Below are positions 52,023 through 63,230 of a stretch of 64,000 bases of DNA, in pieces. Each line of letters begins with the position of its first letter. Within the stretch, counting starts at the first letter, position 1. Location: the NCBI GenBank assembly GCA_948474755.1, contig CAOLHI010001657.1, positions 186,001 to 250,000 of the forward strand, given 5' to 3'. Below the pieces are notes generated by a model. It did no database searches, was not told where the DNA came from, and saw only the letters and a program-made list of their open reading frames with translations. The position numbers and the translations under genes are program-made. The DNA comes from Ctenosaura bakeri. Taxonomy: Eukaryota; Chordata; Lepidosauria; Squamata; Iguanidae.

Positions 52023-55000
52023 TCTGACCCTAACACTGCCACTTTTCTTCTCCTGTATGATTTTTTTCCCCACATCATTGCCTGATGAAGAAACCAGAGA
52101 AGCTTTGAAAGTTTGTGTGCTGTATTTTTTGCATTTTAGTTGGCCCAATAAAAGTATCACTGCTTTCTGGATTTTGTTGTGCAGAAGTCAAACGACTGCA
52201 CTTTTCCTACCTAACAATAAACCGGATAACCAAGTGAGAATTGCAGCAGATCAGTTTCCCAAATAACCAAGGCAGAAGTGGATGATAGAAACAGAACCAT
52301 TTGGTTCAAGGCATCACAAGGGCAGATGGTGGTCTGAACACCGTGCAAGAAATGGCCTCTGCTCTTTCTCAGTGATACTTGGAGCCGTTTCCCAGTTTTT
52401 CTATATCATTTCCCCATTTCAAAAGGCTGAAATGTCTTTCCCAAGACAGATTTATCAATTGTATGAATTATAAAGTAAAATATGCTGGTATCTTTGGTCC
52501 CACCTTTTGACCTTTGGTTGTGCCCATCACTGGAATGCAACTGCTGAGAAATTATTTTAAAACTGAACTTCGCCTCAGAGCCTTGAGCCAATAAAGATTT
52601 CCAAGCTTTGAGTTACAGTAATTTGCAAGATGTTTCCAGTGCAGAAAAATCAAGCTACAATAGTAAAAGACAAGCCATCCAAGCCACTCCTCCATTGTCT
52701 TGTTCATGTCTGCTCAAAAGTGAAGTCTGCATATTTTGGAGAGAGAGGAGGGACTTAGTCTAAGTAAGTTCTCCAGGACTATAGTCTAAGTTAGGAAAGA
52801 AAAGGTGTGATTAAATGCAAAAAAATAGAAGAAAAACATCATTTGATGCTGTAGCAAAAATAAGATCATTCTGACCACCATCAGATATAGCAGTGTTGTT
52901 ATGTCCACACACTGCATTGTTTTAAAAATCTCCTTAGATCAAGCTGGAAGCATTTTAGAAGTTAGTAGAAAAGCAATTACCAGATGCACTGGGCCAGTGA
53001 TGCAGTGATGCTGAATATAACTACTTCATACTGGTGGATTATCTTTACATGGGTGTAGCCATGGGGGAGGCAAAATAAGGGCATTTTCTCACCTCCAAAG
53101 AATTCTGCTTCCCCAGTGATATTTTTCTTCAGTCCCCAAACTTCTAGCATTGCAGAGAACAAAACCTATTTAGTTTGTTTAAGTTGCAGTCCTGAGTCTA
53201 TGAATCTTTTTCTTGATTCACCTTTACAGATGGGTCTAAACCAGATGTGGGCAATGTACCCTCCCATTCCTGTTTTTTTTCACAACCTGGGGTCTATGGC
53301 TGCCCCCTTCCCCATTTTTGATGGATTTGACACTTCTAGAAGCTTCACAGAGCAGCAGCAGAAGCAAAGGGCTTCCTATACCATCTTTTGCTCACCCAAG
53401 GGATTTTATGAAACAATGCCCAGCATCCTGTTGGTGCCATATGTAAATGTAATTTACTCTATGCATGCAGAGCAACTTTGTTAGACAATGTGGAATGGAA
53501 TTATCCAGCAGGTGGTGCCCAAAGTGGCATTCCACATGCGGAACTGTTGCAGATGTACAATAATACAGCTAGAGCGGTGCATCCATGTGCATTGCTCCTT
53601 GTACATGCCTTGTGTGCATTCTACAATAAAGCAACAGTTATGCATGTTCACCATTTCTCAAACATTATACTACAGTGGTATTTAGTATTTGGACTGTGTA
53701 GTGCTAACATGGAGCAACTCCACTGATAGATGTTTATGCTATGCTATGTTGATGTCAGAACTGGCCAGTGATTCCTGGCTAAGTTGTTTCATGGAGGAGG
53801 TGCTGGTGATGCTGCCCGCAGTAGACTCAAGGGAAGAAAACTGGCCTCTGCAAAACTGACCAGCCATTTCTCCTCCTCAGTGAGCGTCAGGAAAACTCTT
53901 AAACATTCTGTGAGATGCACTTGCCTGGGAATAATACTAAGCAGAATTTACTTCTTGATAATTAGGATTTCAGAGAGCTTTTTTAAAGCAAAGGATTCTT
54001 TAAGAAGCCAAAAAAGACTATTCAATGGCGACAACTGTTGTTTTCATTCATTCTGCAGAAATACAAGAAATTTCCAGCAAGAAATTATATGTGCCTTTAT
54101 TCAAATATGAGATCTGTCATCTGCATTTTATTCTCCAGCATTCGTATTCTATGAAAATGAGCACATACAAACCTCACTCTCCCTAGCTACAATCCCTTGT
54201 AGTTATGAGACCTGGATTCAACACAGAAGTGGGGTTAATGAAAGAATGACAGTACTCCACATTGCCTGATAGAACGTAGAAATTTGTTGCGAGGGCAACT
54301 GAACCAGACAGTGAAACAAGGATTAGGATTTAGGGGGAAGGAAAGAGGAAAATTAGCCAGAACAATCAAACTGAATAGAACTTATACAATTTAATGTCTG
54401 TAAAATGTATCTGAGGAGATTCAGTCCAATCCTTGCTTATGTTCAAGGAATTAACATTAGACCTGCCTCTGCCCACACAGTCCTCATTTGGGGTGCCACA
54501 AGTCTCTTGTCACTTTCCTAGACTGAAGAACTACTTCTCCATGTTCTTTGTGAGAGGGTTACTCTCTTTTTTTTCCTGAATTTTTGTCGTTTCCCCATGT
54601 TACTCCCCATGTTTCCCTCTCTTTGCTCTGCTAATCTCATCAAGCAGTTCTGAAACCAGTCCATTCAGTCCATTAAAAGATAGTTTCAGTTAAATCCTGC
54701 TTGCAGTCACTTTAAGGAGAACAGAACATGAAGGCACAAGGCTCAAGTAAGCTCCTCCTTGTTCATGCATGAATCATTATACTATGGTTTAAAGTTACAT
54801 GAAAACTATCCATAATATAAATCTGCAGCACTGTTACTAGGGTGCTGCAGATTTATAAATATAATATAAATCCATAATCCATAAATATAAATCTGCAGCA
54901 CTGTTACTAGGGTGCTGTCCATAATATAAATCTGCAGCACTGTTACTAGGGTGTTGTATACCACTTTGATTGCCTTATGATCCTACTGCCCCTCTTAGAG

Positions 55001-55690
55001 AACTATGGCTTAACTACAAATGGAGACAGACTAGATGGACCTTGATCTGGTCCTATAAAGCATTTCTTAAACGGCTACCTTCGGTCTTGAAATGCAAGAT
55101 ATGTAGAGCTTAGGTCATAAAGGATGAAGAAACAGGAAAGGAAAGGAAGATTAGGAGCATTCTGTCCCTTTGGTAAATGAAAGTAACTCAATTTAACTTT
55201 TTTTTTAAAAAAATCAGGGATTATGAGCAGGGTCACAGAACTCAAGACGTGGAGGAACATCTAAAGCCACTGATTATATTAACAGTCTTCTCCTCCACAT
55301 CAGCTTTGTGGCAGATGGGATCCTCTTCTTCTACTCTAGGGCAGAGAACCAGTTTTGAGAATCAGAAAAAGCCTCACCAGGAAACAGGAAACATTCTTTC
55401 ACCAACTGCTTTTGCGACATGAACTGCAGCCTTGGCAGCTTGTTTTCATTTCTTTACCCTACCTCAGCTCATATTACATATATGTCTCTCTAATGTCAGA
55501 CTTGGCTTACAGAGATTTATGAATCAGAGACTACAAAATGCCTTGAGTTCTGAAACCCTGAATTCTGCAGAATGATTGTTTCTGCCATGGATAGTTTAAT
55601 TGTAGGTATGTACATATGTATGTATGTATGTATGTATATATGTATTTTAACCAGAGACAACTGCTGACACTTGAACCAAAAGGATATATT
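52023..55690. other. Intergenic stretch before the IFITM-like gene
   Basis: No gene recognised apart from the tandem repeat listed at 54809-54956 and a (TATG)n run near 55606-55640. Confidence 0.45.
54809..54956 (+). repeat. Three copies of a 39-bp tandem unit
   Basis: Copies at 54809-54847, 54879-54917 and 54918-54956 share ctgcagcactgttactaggg. The second and third are adjacent; a 31-bp partly rearranged AT-rich piece separates the first and second. Confidence 0.85.
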
Positions 55691-55696
55691 TTTATT
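55691..55696 (-). terminator. Possible polyadenylation signal of the IFITM1/2/3-like gene
   Basis: AATAAA on the minus strand, 421 nt after the stop codon. Other weaker hexamers exist nearby, so usage is a guess. Confidence 0.4.
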
Positions 55697-56116
55697 TGGT
55701 CAGAATTCACCACATTCTTCATTTTGGTTTAGAAAAAACTTAATATATTGAATGAGAAGCTTATCAAAACACTGAAAAACAAGATAGAAGAACAGTGATG
55801 GCTTCCATAATCAACAGGCACTGGGAGGGCCACAAACCCAGATCCCAGGATAAAAAAGGCAGCAGTCATATAAACAGGGAATGATCCAAATCACCTGTCA
55901 ATATTGGTAAGGCAAGCAGTGGCTACAGAGCTCTAGATATGAGTATACATCTCTGCCATCTCAAGCTTGCAAATAGTGCTGGCTGGTCTGTAGAATGCTG
56001 AATTGTTTGCAAGTTAAGGAGTACAGCAGCAGAAACTGTTGTCAGTGTCGAGCATGGCTGTAATGCCAAGGAGAAGATCCTGGATGCAGGCTGTATCCTC
56101 ATTGATCCAGCTCCAG

Positions 56117-56302
56117 TTACTGGCGGTTCCTCAACATCTGCTGGAATTGTTCAGCAAAAATATTTGCACTGTAGATAACCAAGGCAAGGAAGATAGCTGT
56201 GAAAATGAGGCTTACTACCAGAGCAGTGATATTCAGGCATTTGGCTGTCTTGCCATAACTAGCTGCTCCATCAGGATCTCCAACAACTTTACGATCTCTT
56301 GA
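56117..56302 (-). CDS. IFITM1/2/3-like exon 2 (residues 68-128 and stop)
   Basis: A tctttcag acceptor is followed by SRDRKVVGDPDGAASYGKTA and a hydrophobic helix (ITALVVSLIFTAIFLALVIY), then a short polar tail ending MLRNRQ. Intron phase zero matches IFITM5. Confidence 0.93.
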   Translation of the reverse strand, partial: SRDRKVVGDPDGAASYGKTAKCLNITALVVSLIFTAIFLALVIYSANIFAEQFQQMLRNRQ

Positions 56303-58941
56303 CTGAAAGAAAGAGAATTGTTTTAAAGTTAGAATTAAGAGTGGTAACATCTTTGTACATACTTTGAACTGCTCCTTGTCATGAGGACCATTCATGGCCT
56401 TACATTGTACATTTCCGGTACAATTACCAAAGGCCTGTGTAAAATGAAAATCCATGCTCTCCTGAACAGTTGCATCCTATTCTAGCTCCCACCAAATCTG
56501 CCCACTTTATTATCCCTGCTTCTGAACTTTCTTCTTCACTTCAAATGCACACAACTTTGTTATTGTTATTACAATTTTTTTGTCAAACACTCAAGAACTA
56601 CTAAACAATTATATTCTGAAACTTTTCAAGACCAGGGGGAACATCAAACATCAAAAGATCAAATACTGTTGCCTAGACTTTTGATAATTCTTACCTTGGC
56701 CCTAAGAGCTTTCAAGCAAAACAAGTAATGGGCCTCTGAATGCATGGTAAATTTTGATTCATGTTTTAGTAAAAGAACCATACAAAATGGCCACCAATAT
56801 TAGTCAAGGTTTCTAAGCAGATTACAGAATTCATTAATATTTCCATCCATCCATTTGTCCAGATACAAGCAAAACAAAGCAAGAAGCAGAGCATATTATG
56901 GCAGGGATTACAAAATGGATATTATTTGGGCCCCACAAAAGAGAGCAAGGGATATAAATTTACATTAATAAATATTATTGGCCATCCATTCTGTATACTG
57001 GATACACTGAGATGATCAGGAACACAGGATAACCAGGCAACATACTAGAGGGAGAGACAGTAATCCCCCCTCACCTTCAAGCACATGCTAACAACCACCA
57101 CTGAGATCTCCAGGCAGTTCAGTCTCAGCAGAGAACAGATGGATGGCTGGGACTAATATGCTTCTTTAGAGTACATATGGAAGGCATAAACAAAACAAAA
57201 CAAAATAAAACAAAACAAAAAAGTAAGAATCAGAGCCTATTATAGCACACATTAAAAATAGTATAATTCACCACCCATCCTGTACAGTGAATGGACGCAT
57301 AGAATAACAAGCAGGAAAGTCAGGCAAAGTGCCACAGGGAGGGAGGGGAAAGCAACCCCCACTTCTTCAAGCACATACTAAACATCACCGCTAAGAGTTC
57401 CAGTCAGTTCAGGCAAGGCAGAGAAGAGATGGAAAGCAGAGAGACTAACCCAACTGGCATAAGATTTTCATTTCTTCAGACTCCTTACATTGGAAAGTGG
57501 AGGTATTCACATTAGCCCTTTAAAACAAAAATCTTGATGCAGAATCAGGATGGAGAATACAAAAAGGAGAAGGTGAGAAGAAGACCTGCTGCTTTCTCCT
57601 GCAAATGCACTCCAGATCTCTCCCCTGGAAAGATCAGGTCAATCCTCCACAGCTCTCCCCCTTTCACTAAGGGAGCTCTCAAGTATACCATATACCATCC
57701 CTCCCAGCTCTGTGCCTAGAAAGGAACACAGAACTGCATGGTTATGGAGAGGGTATGGAGAGTGGTGGCTTATTGCAGAACATAGGTGGCAAGAGGTTAG
57801 GAAAGATAGGTCTAAACAAAGTTCCTAAATGGTCCAAGCAAACACCATAACCAGCACCATTTTGCTTCAGAATTCACATGTCATCCTTAGGTTATGCATT
57901 TCTATCTATTCCCCACACATGCACTATTTCATGTGTAAAGAATAGTATTTGAGAGACTAGGGTGAAAATGGCACATTTCATTCAGAGCTGGCATGATTAT
58001 GATTATCAATCCACCATAGGTGAGTCATTTCTTGTGATGCTTCTCCATAAACCAACCGGCAAGCTAAAGGCACACACTTACATATTTGAACAATGGTTCC
58101 CGAAGGACAAGGGTATGGAGGGATTTTTCTTACATATGGATCAATATTCAAGTTGAATATTATACCTGAAACTATCTTACCAATACTTTTGGTTATATGG
58201 AACAAGATTTTTAGCAGATATATATAAAGTTTGCATTACCATCTTAAACAATGTGTGAGGGTGGAGGCTAGCAGGACCCTTCAAATCTGACAAAAAGAAT
58301 GCTTCATGACATCTTATTTAACCATATGGCGAGTAAGATTTTGCAATTAAGATTTTTTAAAAATAAAGGAGCTATGTAATTAAGACAATGATTTCATTAT
58401 TCTGTTTTCAAAAGAATGATTCAAACAAGTCTGGATACTGTGCCATGGAGCCTTGATTTGAAGAAACTGATTTAAGGTGTCAGACGGGCCTCTGAAAAAA
58501 GCTACCGGTAGTTGAAATGCCTCTGGTAACACACAGCACTTATTTTTAATAGTTTATTCTTGGAAATTGGAAATGTTGGTCATCCATGATATGCATACCA
58601 AGAAAAAAATGCTTATTTTCTTTTTTCAAATTTTGCAGTGTTTTCATTAGTTACAAATTCATCCAGAAGCACACTGATATGAAAATATAGGAAAGCCCCT
58701 TGCAGGAAATCAGTTTCTTCTTCCCATCAACAAAAACTGATCTAGATTTATTTGCAGACTCCCAAAATATTTGTGAAACACTGGGTGCTATATGGATACC
58801 TGGGAAAGCCTACGCGTGTTCCTAAGAAGGGAATAACATGTAGCCTGCATGTAGAAAGTAAGTCATAATGTACTTGCAATTAAATATAGATAACTAATAA
58901 TAATAATAATATTAATAATATTAATAATAATAATAATAATA

Positions 58942-58985
<44 letters not shown>

Positions 58986-60596
58986 GAGTACTATTATGCG
59001 CCAGATACATTTCAACCCTGTAGTCATCTTCCCTGGCAGATCTGAAAACTTACATTAATCGCTTAAGACTAAAGCCAGAAGTCAGACTTATCTAGGCTTG
59101 TTTACTTCAGGACACATGTTCCTAAAATAAAATAGTAAAAATGTATCTTACACTTTCTGCTTCTGTTGTCAAACAAAAATGTTATCCTACTGTAACTATT
59201 GCTTACCATATTGTTAAAGACACAAATGCCCAGTGTCCAAGGGGGAGAGATACTGGAAAGGATATTGGAAAATGAGATGCAGGCTCCATTTGCACTTATG
59301 GCACAGAAAACCAAAACCCTTAGGGGGAAAAAAAAACCTTCGGAGTAGTGCTAGAAGGAGTAGAAAAGGCAGGCAACGCCTCGGAGGAACTAGGGTAGAA
59401 GGTCTCCCTGCAAAACCTCTGGAGAACCTGCGCTCCCACTTTTTCTACTGACAGATCGGGTGGACCATTGTGAGAAATTATTTGCATACAACCATAAATT
59501 AGATCCCAAACAAACGTCCTTCCACCCATACATTGTGCTTTTTTCCTCCTCTCTCTCAATCCCTTTCTGGGCATCTCCTGATTTTTTTTTTGTTTTGTTA
59601 TTTTTTTCTTTTAGAGTTAGTCTAGGAGGGTAGGGACCATCTCAGTTAAGGAATTATATAAACTGTTGTTGGTGCCCTTTTGAACAGAAAATTGGAGTAA
59701 GAATTCTGGAAAGAGAAAGAGAGCTACCCTAGTTTATATTCATTCCTTCTTTCCCTGGAAAGGGAACAGGGACGGGCAGTCAATTCAGGGTGAGTTGAAA
59801 GGCGTAAGTTTTTCCAGGTGGAGACTCAAGACCTTTTTAAGAGTTGCGCGTTGCGGTGCAACTCCACAAATAACGCTTTTTCAGGATAGAGTGGTGAAAG
59901 CAGCGACCCCGAAGCCTAACATTCCCTTAAAGGCGCCAGATCCTGCCTGCTCTTGGCAGCTAAGCAAGGTCAGCTCTGGTTAGTACTTGGATGGGATTCA
60001 CCCAACGCATACCAGGTGTTGTAGGCTCTGTTTCAGAGGAAGGAATTGACAAAACCACCTCTGAAGAAGGGCTCCTTGCCTAAGAAAAACCTATGAAATT
60101 CATCCATAAGTCAACAGCCGACTTGACGGCGCGCGCGCACACACACAGGCCATTTCCGCACTAGCCTGTTATAGCGCGACGATTCCACTTTCAACCTCCT
60201 CTGGCATCCTGGGGTTTGCAGTTTCGGGAGGGGCCGGCCGGCCCCTCCCGAAACTGCAAACCCCAGGATGCCAGAGGAGGTTGAAAGTGGAATCGTCGCG
60301 CTATAACAGGCTAGTGCGGAAAGGGCCACACACAGAGCAGCCCCCCTAGGCATCGAGGTCAGGACGGAGGGAAAAAGTGGCTGCTTCGCGGCTACCTTGA
60401 TGGAGAAGACGAGGGCGGAGAAGCCGAGGCAGCAGCAGTTCAAGAAGGCGAAGTTGAACAGCGACCAGAGGATGTAGTCCTTGTGCGGCTCGACGGCGAG
60501 GCTGCGCGTCTGCGGGGAGAAAGGCGGGTTCGCGTCCTTGCCGTAGCCGTCGTAGGGCTGCATGTTGAGGCAAACGGCTTGCTCGGAGGACTGCAT
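56117..60596 (-). CDS. Immune-type IFITM (IFITM1/2/3-like), two exons (gene-level entry)
   Basis: A CD225-family protein of 128 residues; in mammals members of this clade restrict membrane fusion of enveloped viruses at plasma or endosomal membranes. Exon 1 (60396-60596) gives 67 residues, exon 2 (56117-56302) gives 61. The core fits IFITM3: amphipathic helix LWSLFNFAFL (43-52), palmitoylation-type cysteines 54-56 (three in a row) and 89, the loop SRDRKVVGD, and a C-terminal transmembrane helix (about 92-115). The N-terminus is shorter than human IFITM3 and shows no clear YxxPhi sorting signal (YDGY only), so location may differ. The ATG at 60596 is chosen because the region upstream in frame has no other ATG. 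Orthology to one mammalian paralogue cannot be assigned since these duplicated separately. Confidence 0.92.
56303..59931. other. Intron of the IFITM1/2/3-like gene
   Basis: AT-rich. It contains (ACAAA)n-like sequence at 57190-57220, a 90-bp (TAA)n run at 58895-58984, and two diverged similar stretches around 56950-57160 and 57260-57450 (both with cacatactaa/cacatgctaa, caggcagttcag-like text) that suggest an old tandem duplication. Confidence 0.5.
58895..58984. repeat. (TAA)n microsatellite
   Basis: About 90 bp of nearly pure taa units with a few tta interruptions. Confidence 0.95.
59932..60147 (+). repeat. 5S-rRNA-derived SINE (5S-Sauria type) with BovB-like tail
   Basis: The head contains agctaagcaaggtcagctct and ggttagtacttggatgggat, the internal control region of 5S rRNA, then accaggtgttgtaggct. 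The tail (cataagtcaacagccgactt gacggc) is of BovB type and runs into a (CA)n. The 5' end looks truncated or diverged, so it is not a 5S gene. Confidence 0.85.
60148..60327. mobile_element. 180-bp near-perfect loopless palindrome (hairpin MITE)
   Basis: Two 90-bp arms meet at about 60237/60238. One mismatch was seen (fifth base from each end, a against c). It sits in the (CA)n tail of the 5S SINE, with CA repeats on both sides, so the duplication cannot be measured. It belongs to the same family as 43100 and 51821 but is far better preserved. Confidence 0.92.
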
Positions 60597-60900
60597 GGTT
60601 TCCCGGCGGGCTCCCAAGTGGAGGCAGGCGGGGACGGCAGGGAAAGTTAAGCCCAAACCCGGGGGAGGGGTCCCCAGCCTCTGATAGGAGCGGGAGCGGC
60701 GGGGACGAGCTTGGACACGCCCGAGCGCGCCCCGTCTTTCTATTCCGGGAAAAGGAGAGGGAGTGGGAGCCGATCGCGACGGGCCAGGAAATGAAACTCA
60801 GGGGGAAGGGGAGGGGAGGGGGGCGCGGGGTTTACTCTCGTTTGGAGAAACGAAGCTGACCGTAGCTGGTACTGTCTTTCGTTTCTTTCTTCGCCCCCGT
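60340..60900 (-). promoter_or_regulatory. CpG island and probable promoter of the IFITM1/2/3-like gene
   Basis: Dense CpG from the exon 1 donor to beyond 60840, in contrast to the AT-rich flanks. No TATA box was found. GAAA-type motifs resembling interferon-response elements occur at 60845-60855 (gagaaacgaag) and 60876-60890 (inverse agaaagaaacgaaag), about 250-295 bp upstream of the ATG. They do not match the GAAANNGAAA spacing exactly. Confidence 0.65.
60396..60596 (-). CDS. IFITM1/2/3-like exon 1 (residues 1-67)
   Basis: The ATG is preceded by ggaaacc, a reasonable initiation context. A second in-frame ATG lies at codon 12. The exon ends TCCATCAAG before gtagcc. It is very rich in CpG and lies in a CpG island. 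Confidence 0.92.
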
Positions 60901-61083
60901 TCGAGACAGCTCGGTACCTTTACGAAGCAACCCAAGTTTTTATGGAGTGCCACGAAATGTGTTTTGCCAGCCCTGTTACCATGATTCAAGTACTGATCAC
61001 TGTTTCTAGAGCCTCAGTCCTTTTCCTCCGCTCCAAACATTACTTTTTGTTCAATGTGCGTGGGTAAAGATGACAGGGACAGA

Positions 61084-61305
61084 TAATTTTTATTTATTTA
61101 TTTATTTATTTATTTGTATCCCACCTCTCCGTATGGATCGAGGCGGCGAACAACTTACAAATAGCATGTATTTTGAAACATTTTCTATACATGCCCCCAA
61201 CAAGCTGGGTACTCATTTTACCGACCTGCGAAAGGATGGAAGGCTGAGTCAACCTTGGAGCCCGGCAGGATCGAACTCACAACCTTGTGGCTTGCAGTAC
61301 AGATA
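61084..61305. repeat. (TTTA)n followed by a common reptile repeat fragment
   Basis: About seven ttta units lead into tgtatcccacctctccgtat and, further on, actcattttaccgacctgcg aaaggatgg. Both pieces recur in reptile genomes by my recollection; the family name is not certain. Confidence 0.5.
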
Positions 61306-61656
61306 AGAAAAGGAGGGTGTGCGCCCCAAGTTAAGCTTGGCGCCCCTCAAATCATATAACGACTCAGCAAGGGCAGTGGCCTGTAAGGGAGGGCACCGAA
61401 TGGCATCTCACCTCACACCTCATTTTGGCCAGATAATGATGTCAGCCAAGGTGCCCCCACGCCTCGGAGTTGAGCTGTCCACCCCAAAGCAAGCTTTGGG
61501 CCACCTCAAATCACACACCCACACCTTTGGAAAGCTTCCCTTTGCAAGAAGATAGGCCTTTGCAGCATTCAGGTCCAGTGCTTTCTCTGGACACAAGAAA
61601 CAGACAAAGGGGGGTGTATGTGATAATTTTTCTCTTCCTGATGGAGTTGAAATCTT

Positions 61657-61855
61657 ATTGCTGTTGCTGTGTGCCTTCATGTTATTTCTGACTTGACAGA
61701 GACCCTAAGGTGAACTATCATTGGGTTTACTGGGGCTGAGAGTGTGTGACATGCCCAGCATCACCCAGTAGGTTTCTACAGCCAAGAGGGAAGTCAAACC
61801 CTGGTTTCGAGGGTCATAATCCAACAATCAAACCACTATACAAGGCTGTCACTCA
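61657..61855 (-). repeat. Sauria-type tRNA-derived SINE
   Basis: Reverse-orientation SINE with ttgctgttgctgtgtgcctt on the left (tail) and tcaaaccactatacaaggct on the right (head). Confidence 0.75.
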
Positions 61856-62701
61856 CTGAGTATGTCTTTTATTGCCCTTTATCCGTGGTTCTCACATGAC
61901 CAAGTAGACAAGTGGCCTCTGCCTGCACTGAGATCCCTCCAGACCATCTTAAGTAACTTGTCAGACAAAATGTAGACTTGTGATTCTAACTTCATTACTT
62001 TTCTTCTCCTGCATAATTTGTAACATTGCCTGATGAAGAAACTAGTGAAGCTTTGAAAGCTCTCATGATGTATTCTGTACCTTTGGTTAGCCAATAAAAA
62101 TATCACTCTTTTGTGCATTTAGGTGTAGTAAGCATCTAGTTTTGCATTCTTCTCCCACCCTCCCCATGGACTCTTCTTCACAGCATTATCTGAACAGTTT
62201 TTGGCTGGGTCTAAACAGACATGCCCAGCTTTGCTCTTCACACACACCTTGCCCCAGTTTTCGGGTCCGTTTCTTGACTAGAATGAAAAAGAGAACAGGG
62301 CTTCTTTGCCTTGAATTGGTAAGATTCTTTCTTTTACATGTCTATAAAAGATGCAGAAGGCCTGTTCCTGTTTTCATCTGATAATGTTAATTTGCTTCCG
62401 GACTTTCTCAGTTTGCTTTTTGTTAGGGATGGGACAAATCCAGAATTTTCCAAATCTGAATCCGGATCCAAATCCTTGGAAGGTTCTGGGAATCCACAAA
62501 ACTCATGAATCTCAAATCTTTCAAATTCTTTTTTTTAAAAAAGGGTTTAAAAAGCAAGAGAAAGAAGGATAATCTTGGGCAAGACACACTCTCTCAGCTT
62601 TAACAAAAGCCTAGGCAAAGGCAAACCTCCCTCTGAAGAAATCAGGCCAGGACAATTGTCATAATTTTGCCTCAGGATCTCCCCAGATTGAAGATGACAT
62701 G

Positions 62702-62920
62702 AAGGCCCTTTCTATACAGACAGGAAAATGTGGATTAATCCCACATTTTCCTGCCTGTATAAACAGGACTACATATTACAGTACAGAGATAATCTAGGTC
62801 AAAACTGGATTTGCTTTGCACAGCTCCTTCTGGCATCCTGGGGTTTGTAGTTTAATGATGTGCCAGCACACTTTGGCAGAGAAGGCTGTGACACCTTGTA
62901 AAACTACAAACCCCAGAATT
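62702..62920. repeat. MITE-like region with inner palindrome
   Basis: An inverted repeat centred near 62737 (caggaaaatgtggattaatc against ttaatcccacattttcctg) is followed by catcctggggtttgtagttt and an inverted aaactacaaaccccag around 62838-62918. Confidence 0.65.
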
Positions 62921-62997
62921 GCGTATGAAAGAGCTTTGCAAGGGAGTGATGCAAAGAAATGTTCAGCTGTCCTTGAAATCTCAAGAAGACTGTACCG

Positions 62998-63230
62998 TCC
63001 AGTCAAGTCTCATGTCCTGCATCAAGGAAGGCACTTAAAACAAACAAACAGCCACTAGTCGAATCTCAATTCTGCACTCTGCAGTCTCAGGAGTCAAGTC
63101 TCAAGTCCTGCAACAAAGAAAGCACTTAAACACACACACACACAAACACACACAAGCGAGTCTCTAGTCCAGTCAATTCTCAAGTCCTGCAAGGGACGCT
63201 CAAGTCAAATCTCTAGGCCTGTCTCAACAA
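62998..63230. repeat. Degenerate tandem repeat with CA run
   Basis: The phrase caagtcctgcaacaaagaaagcac and variants recurs at about 63004-63037, 63100-63127 and 63181-63190, mixed with (CA)n at 63130-63155. Confidence 0.55.

Noticed and set aside
54809..54956. CRISPR-like array
   Set aside because: Copies are adjacent with no regular unique spacers, and the genome is that of a vertebrate.
59932..60030. A functional 5S rRNA gene
   Set aside because: The 5' part is diverged and no terminator T-run follows; a BovB-type tail is attached, so it is a SINE.
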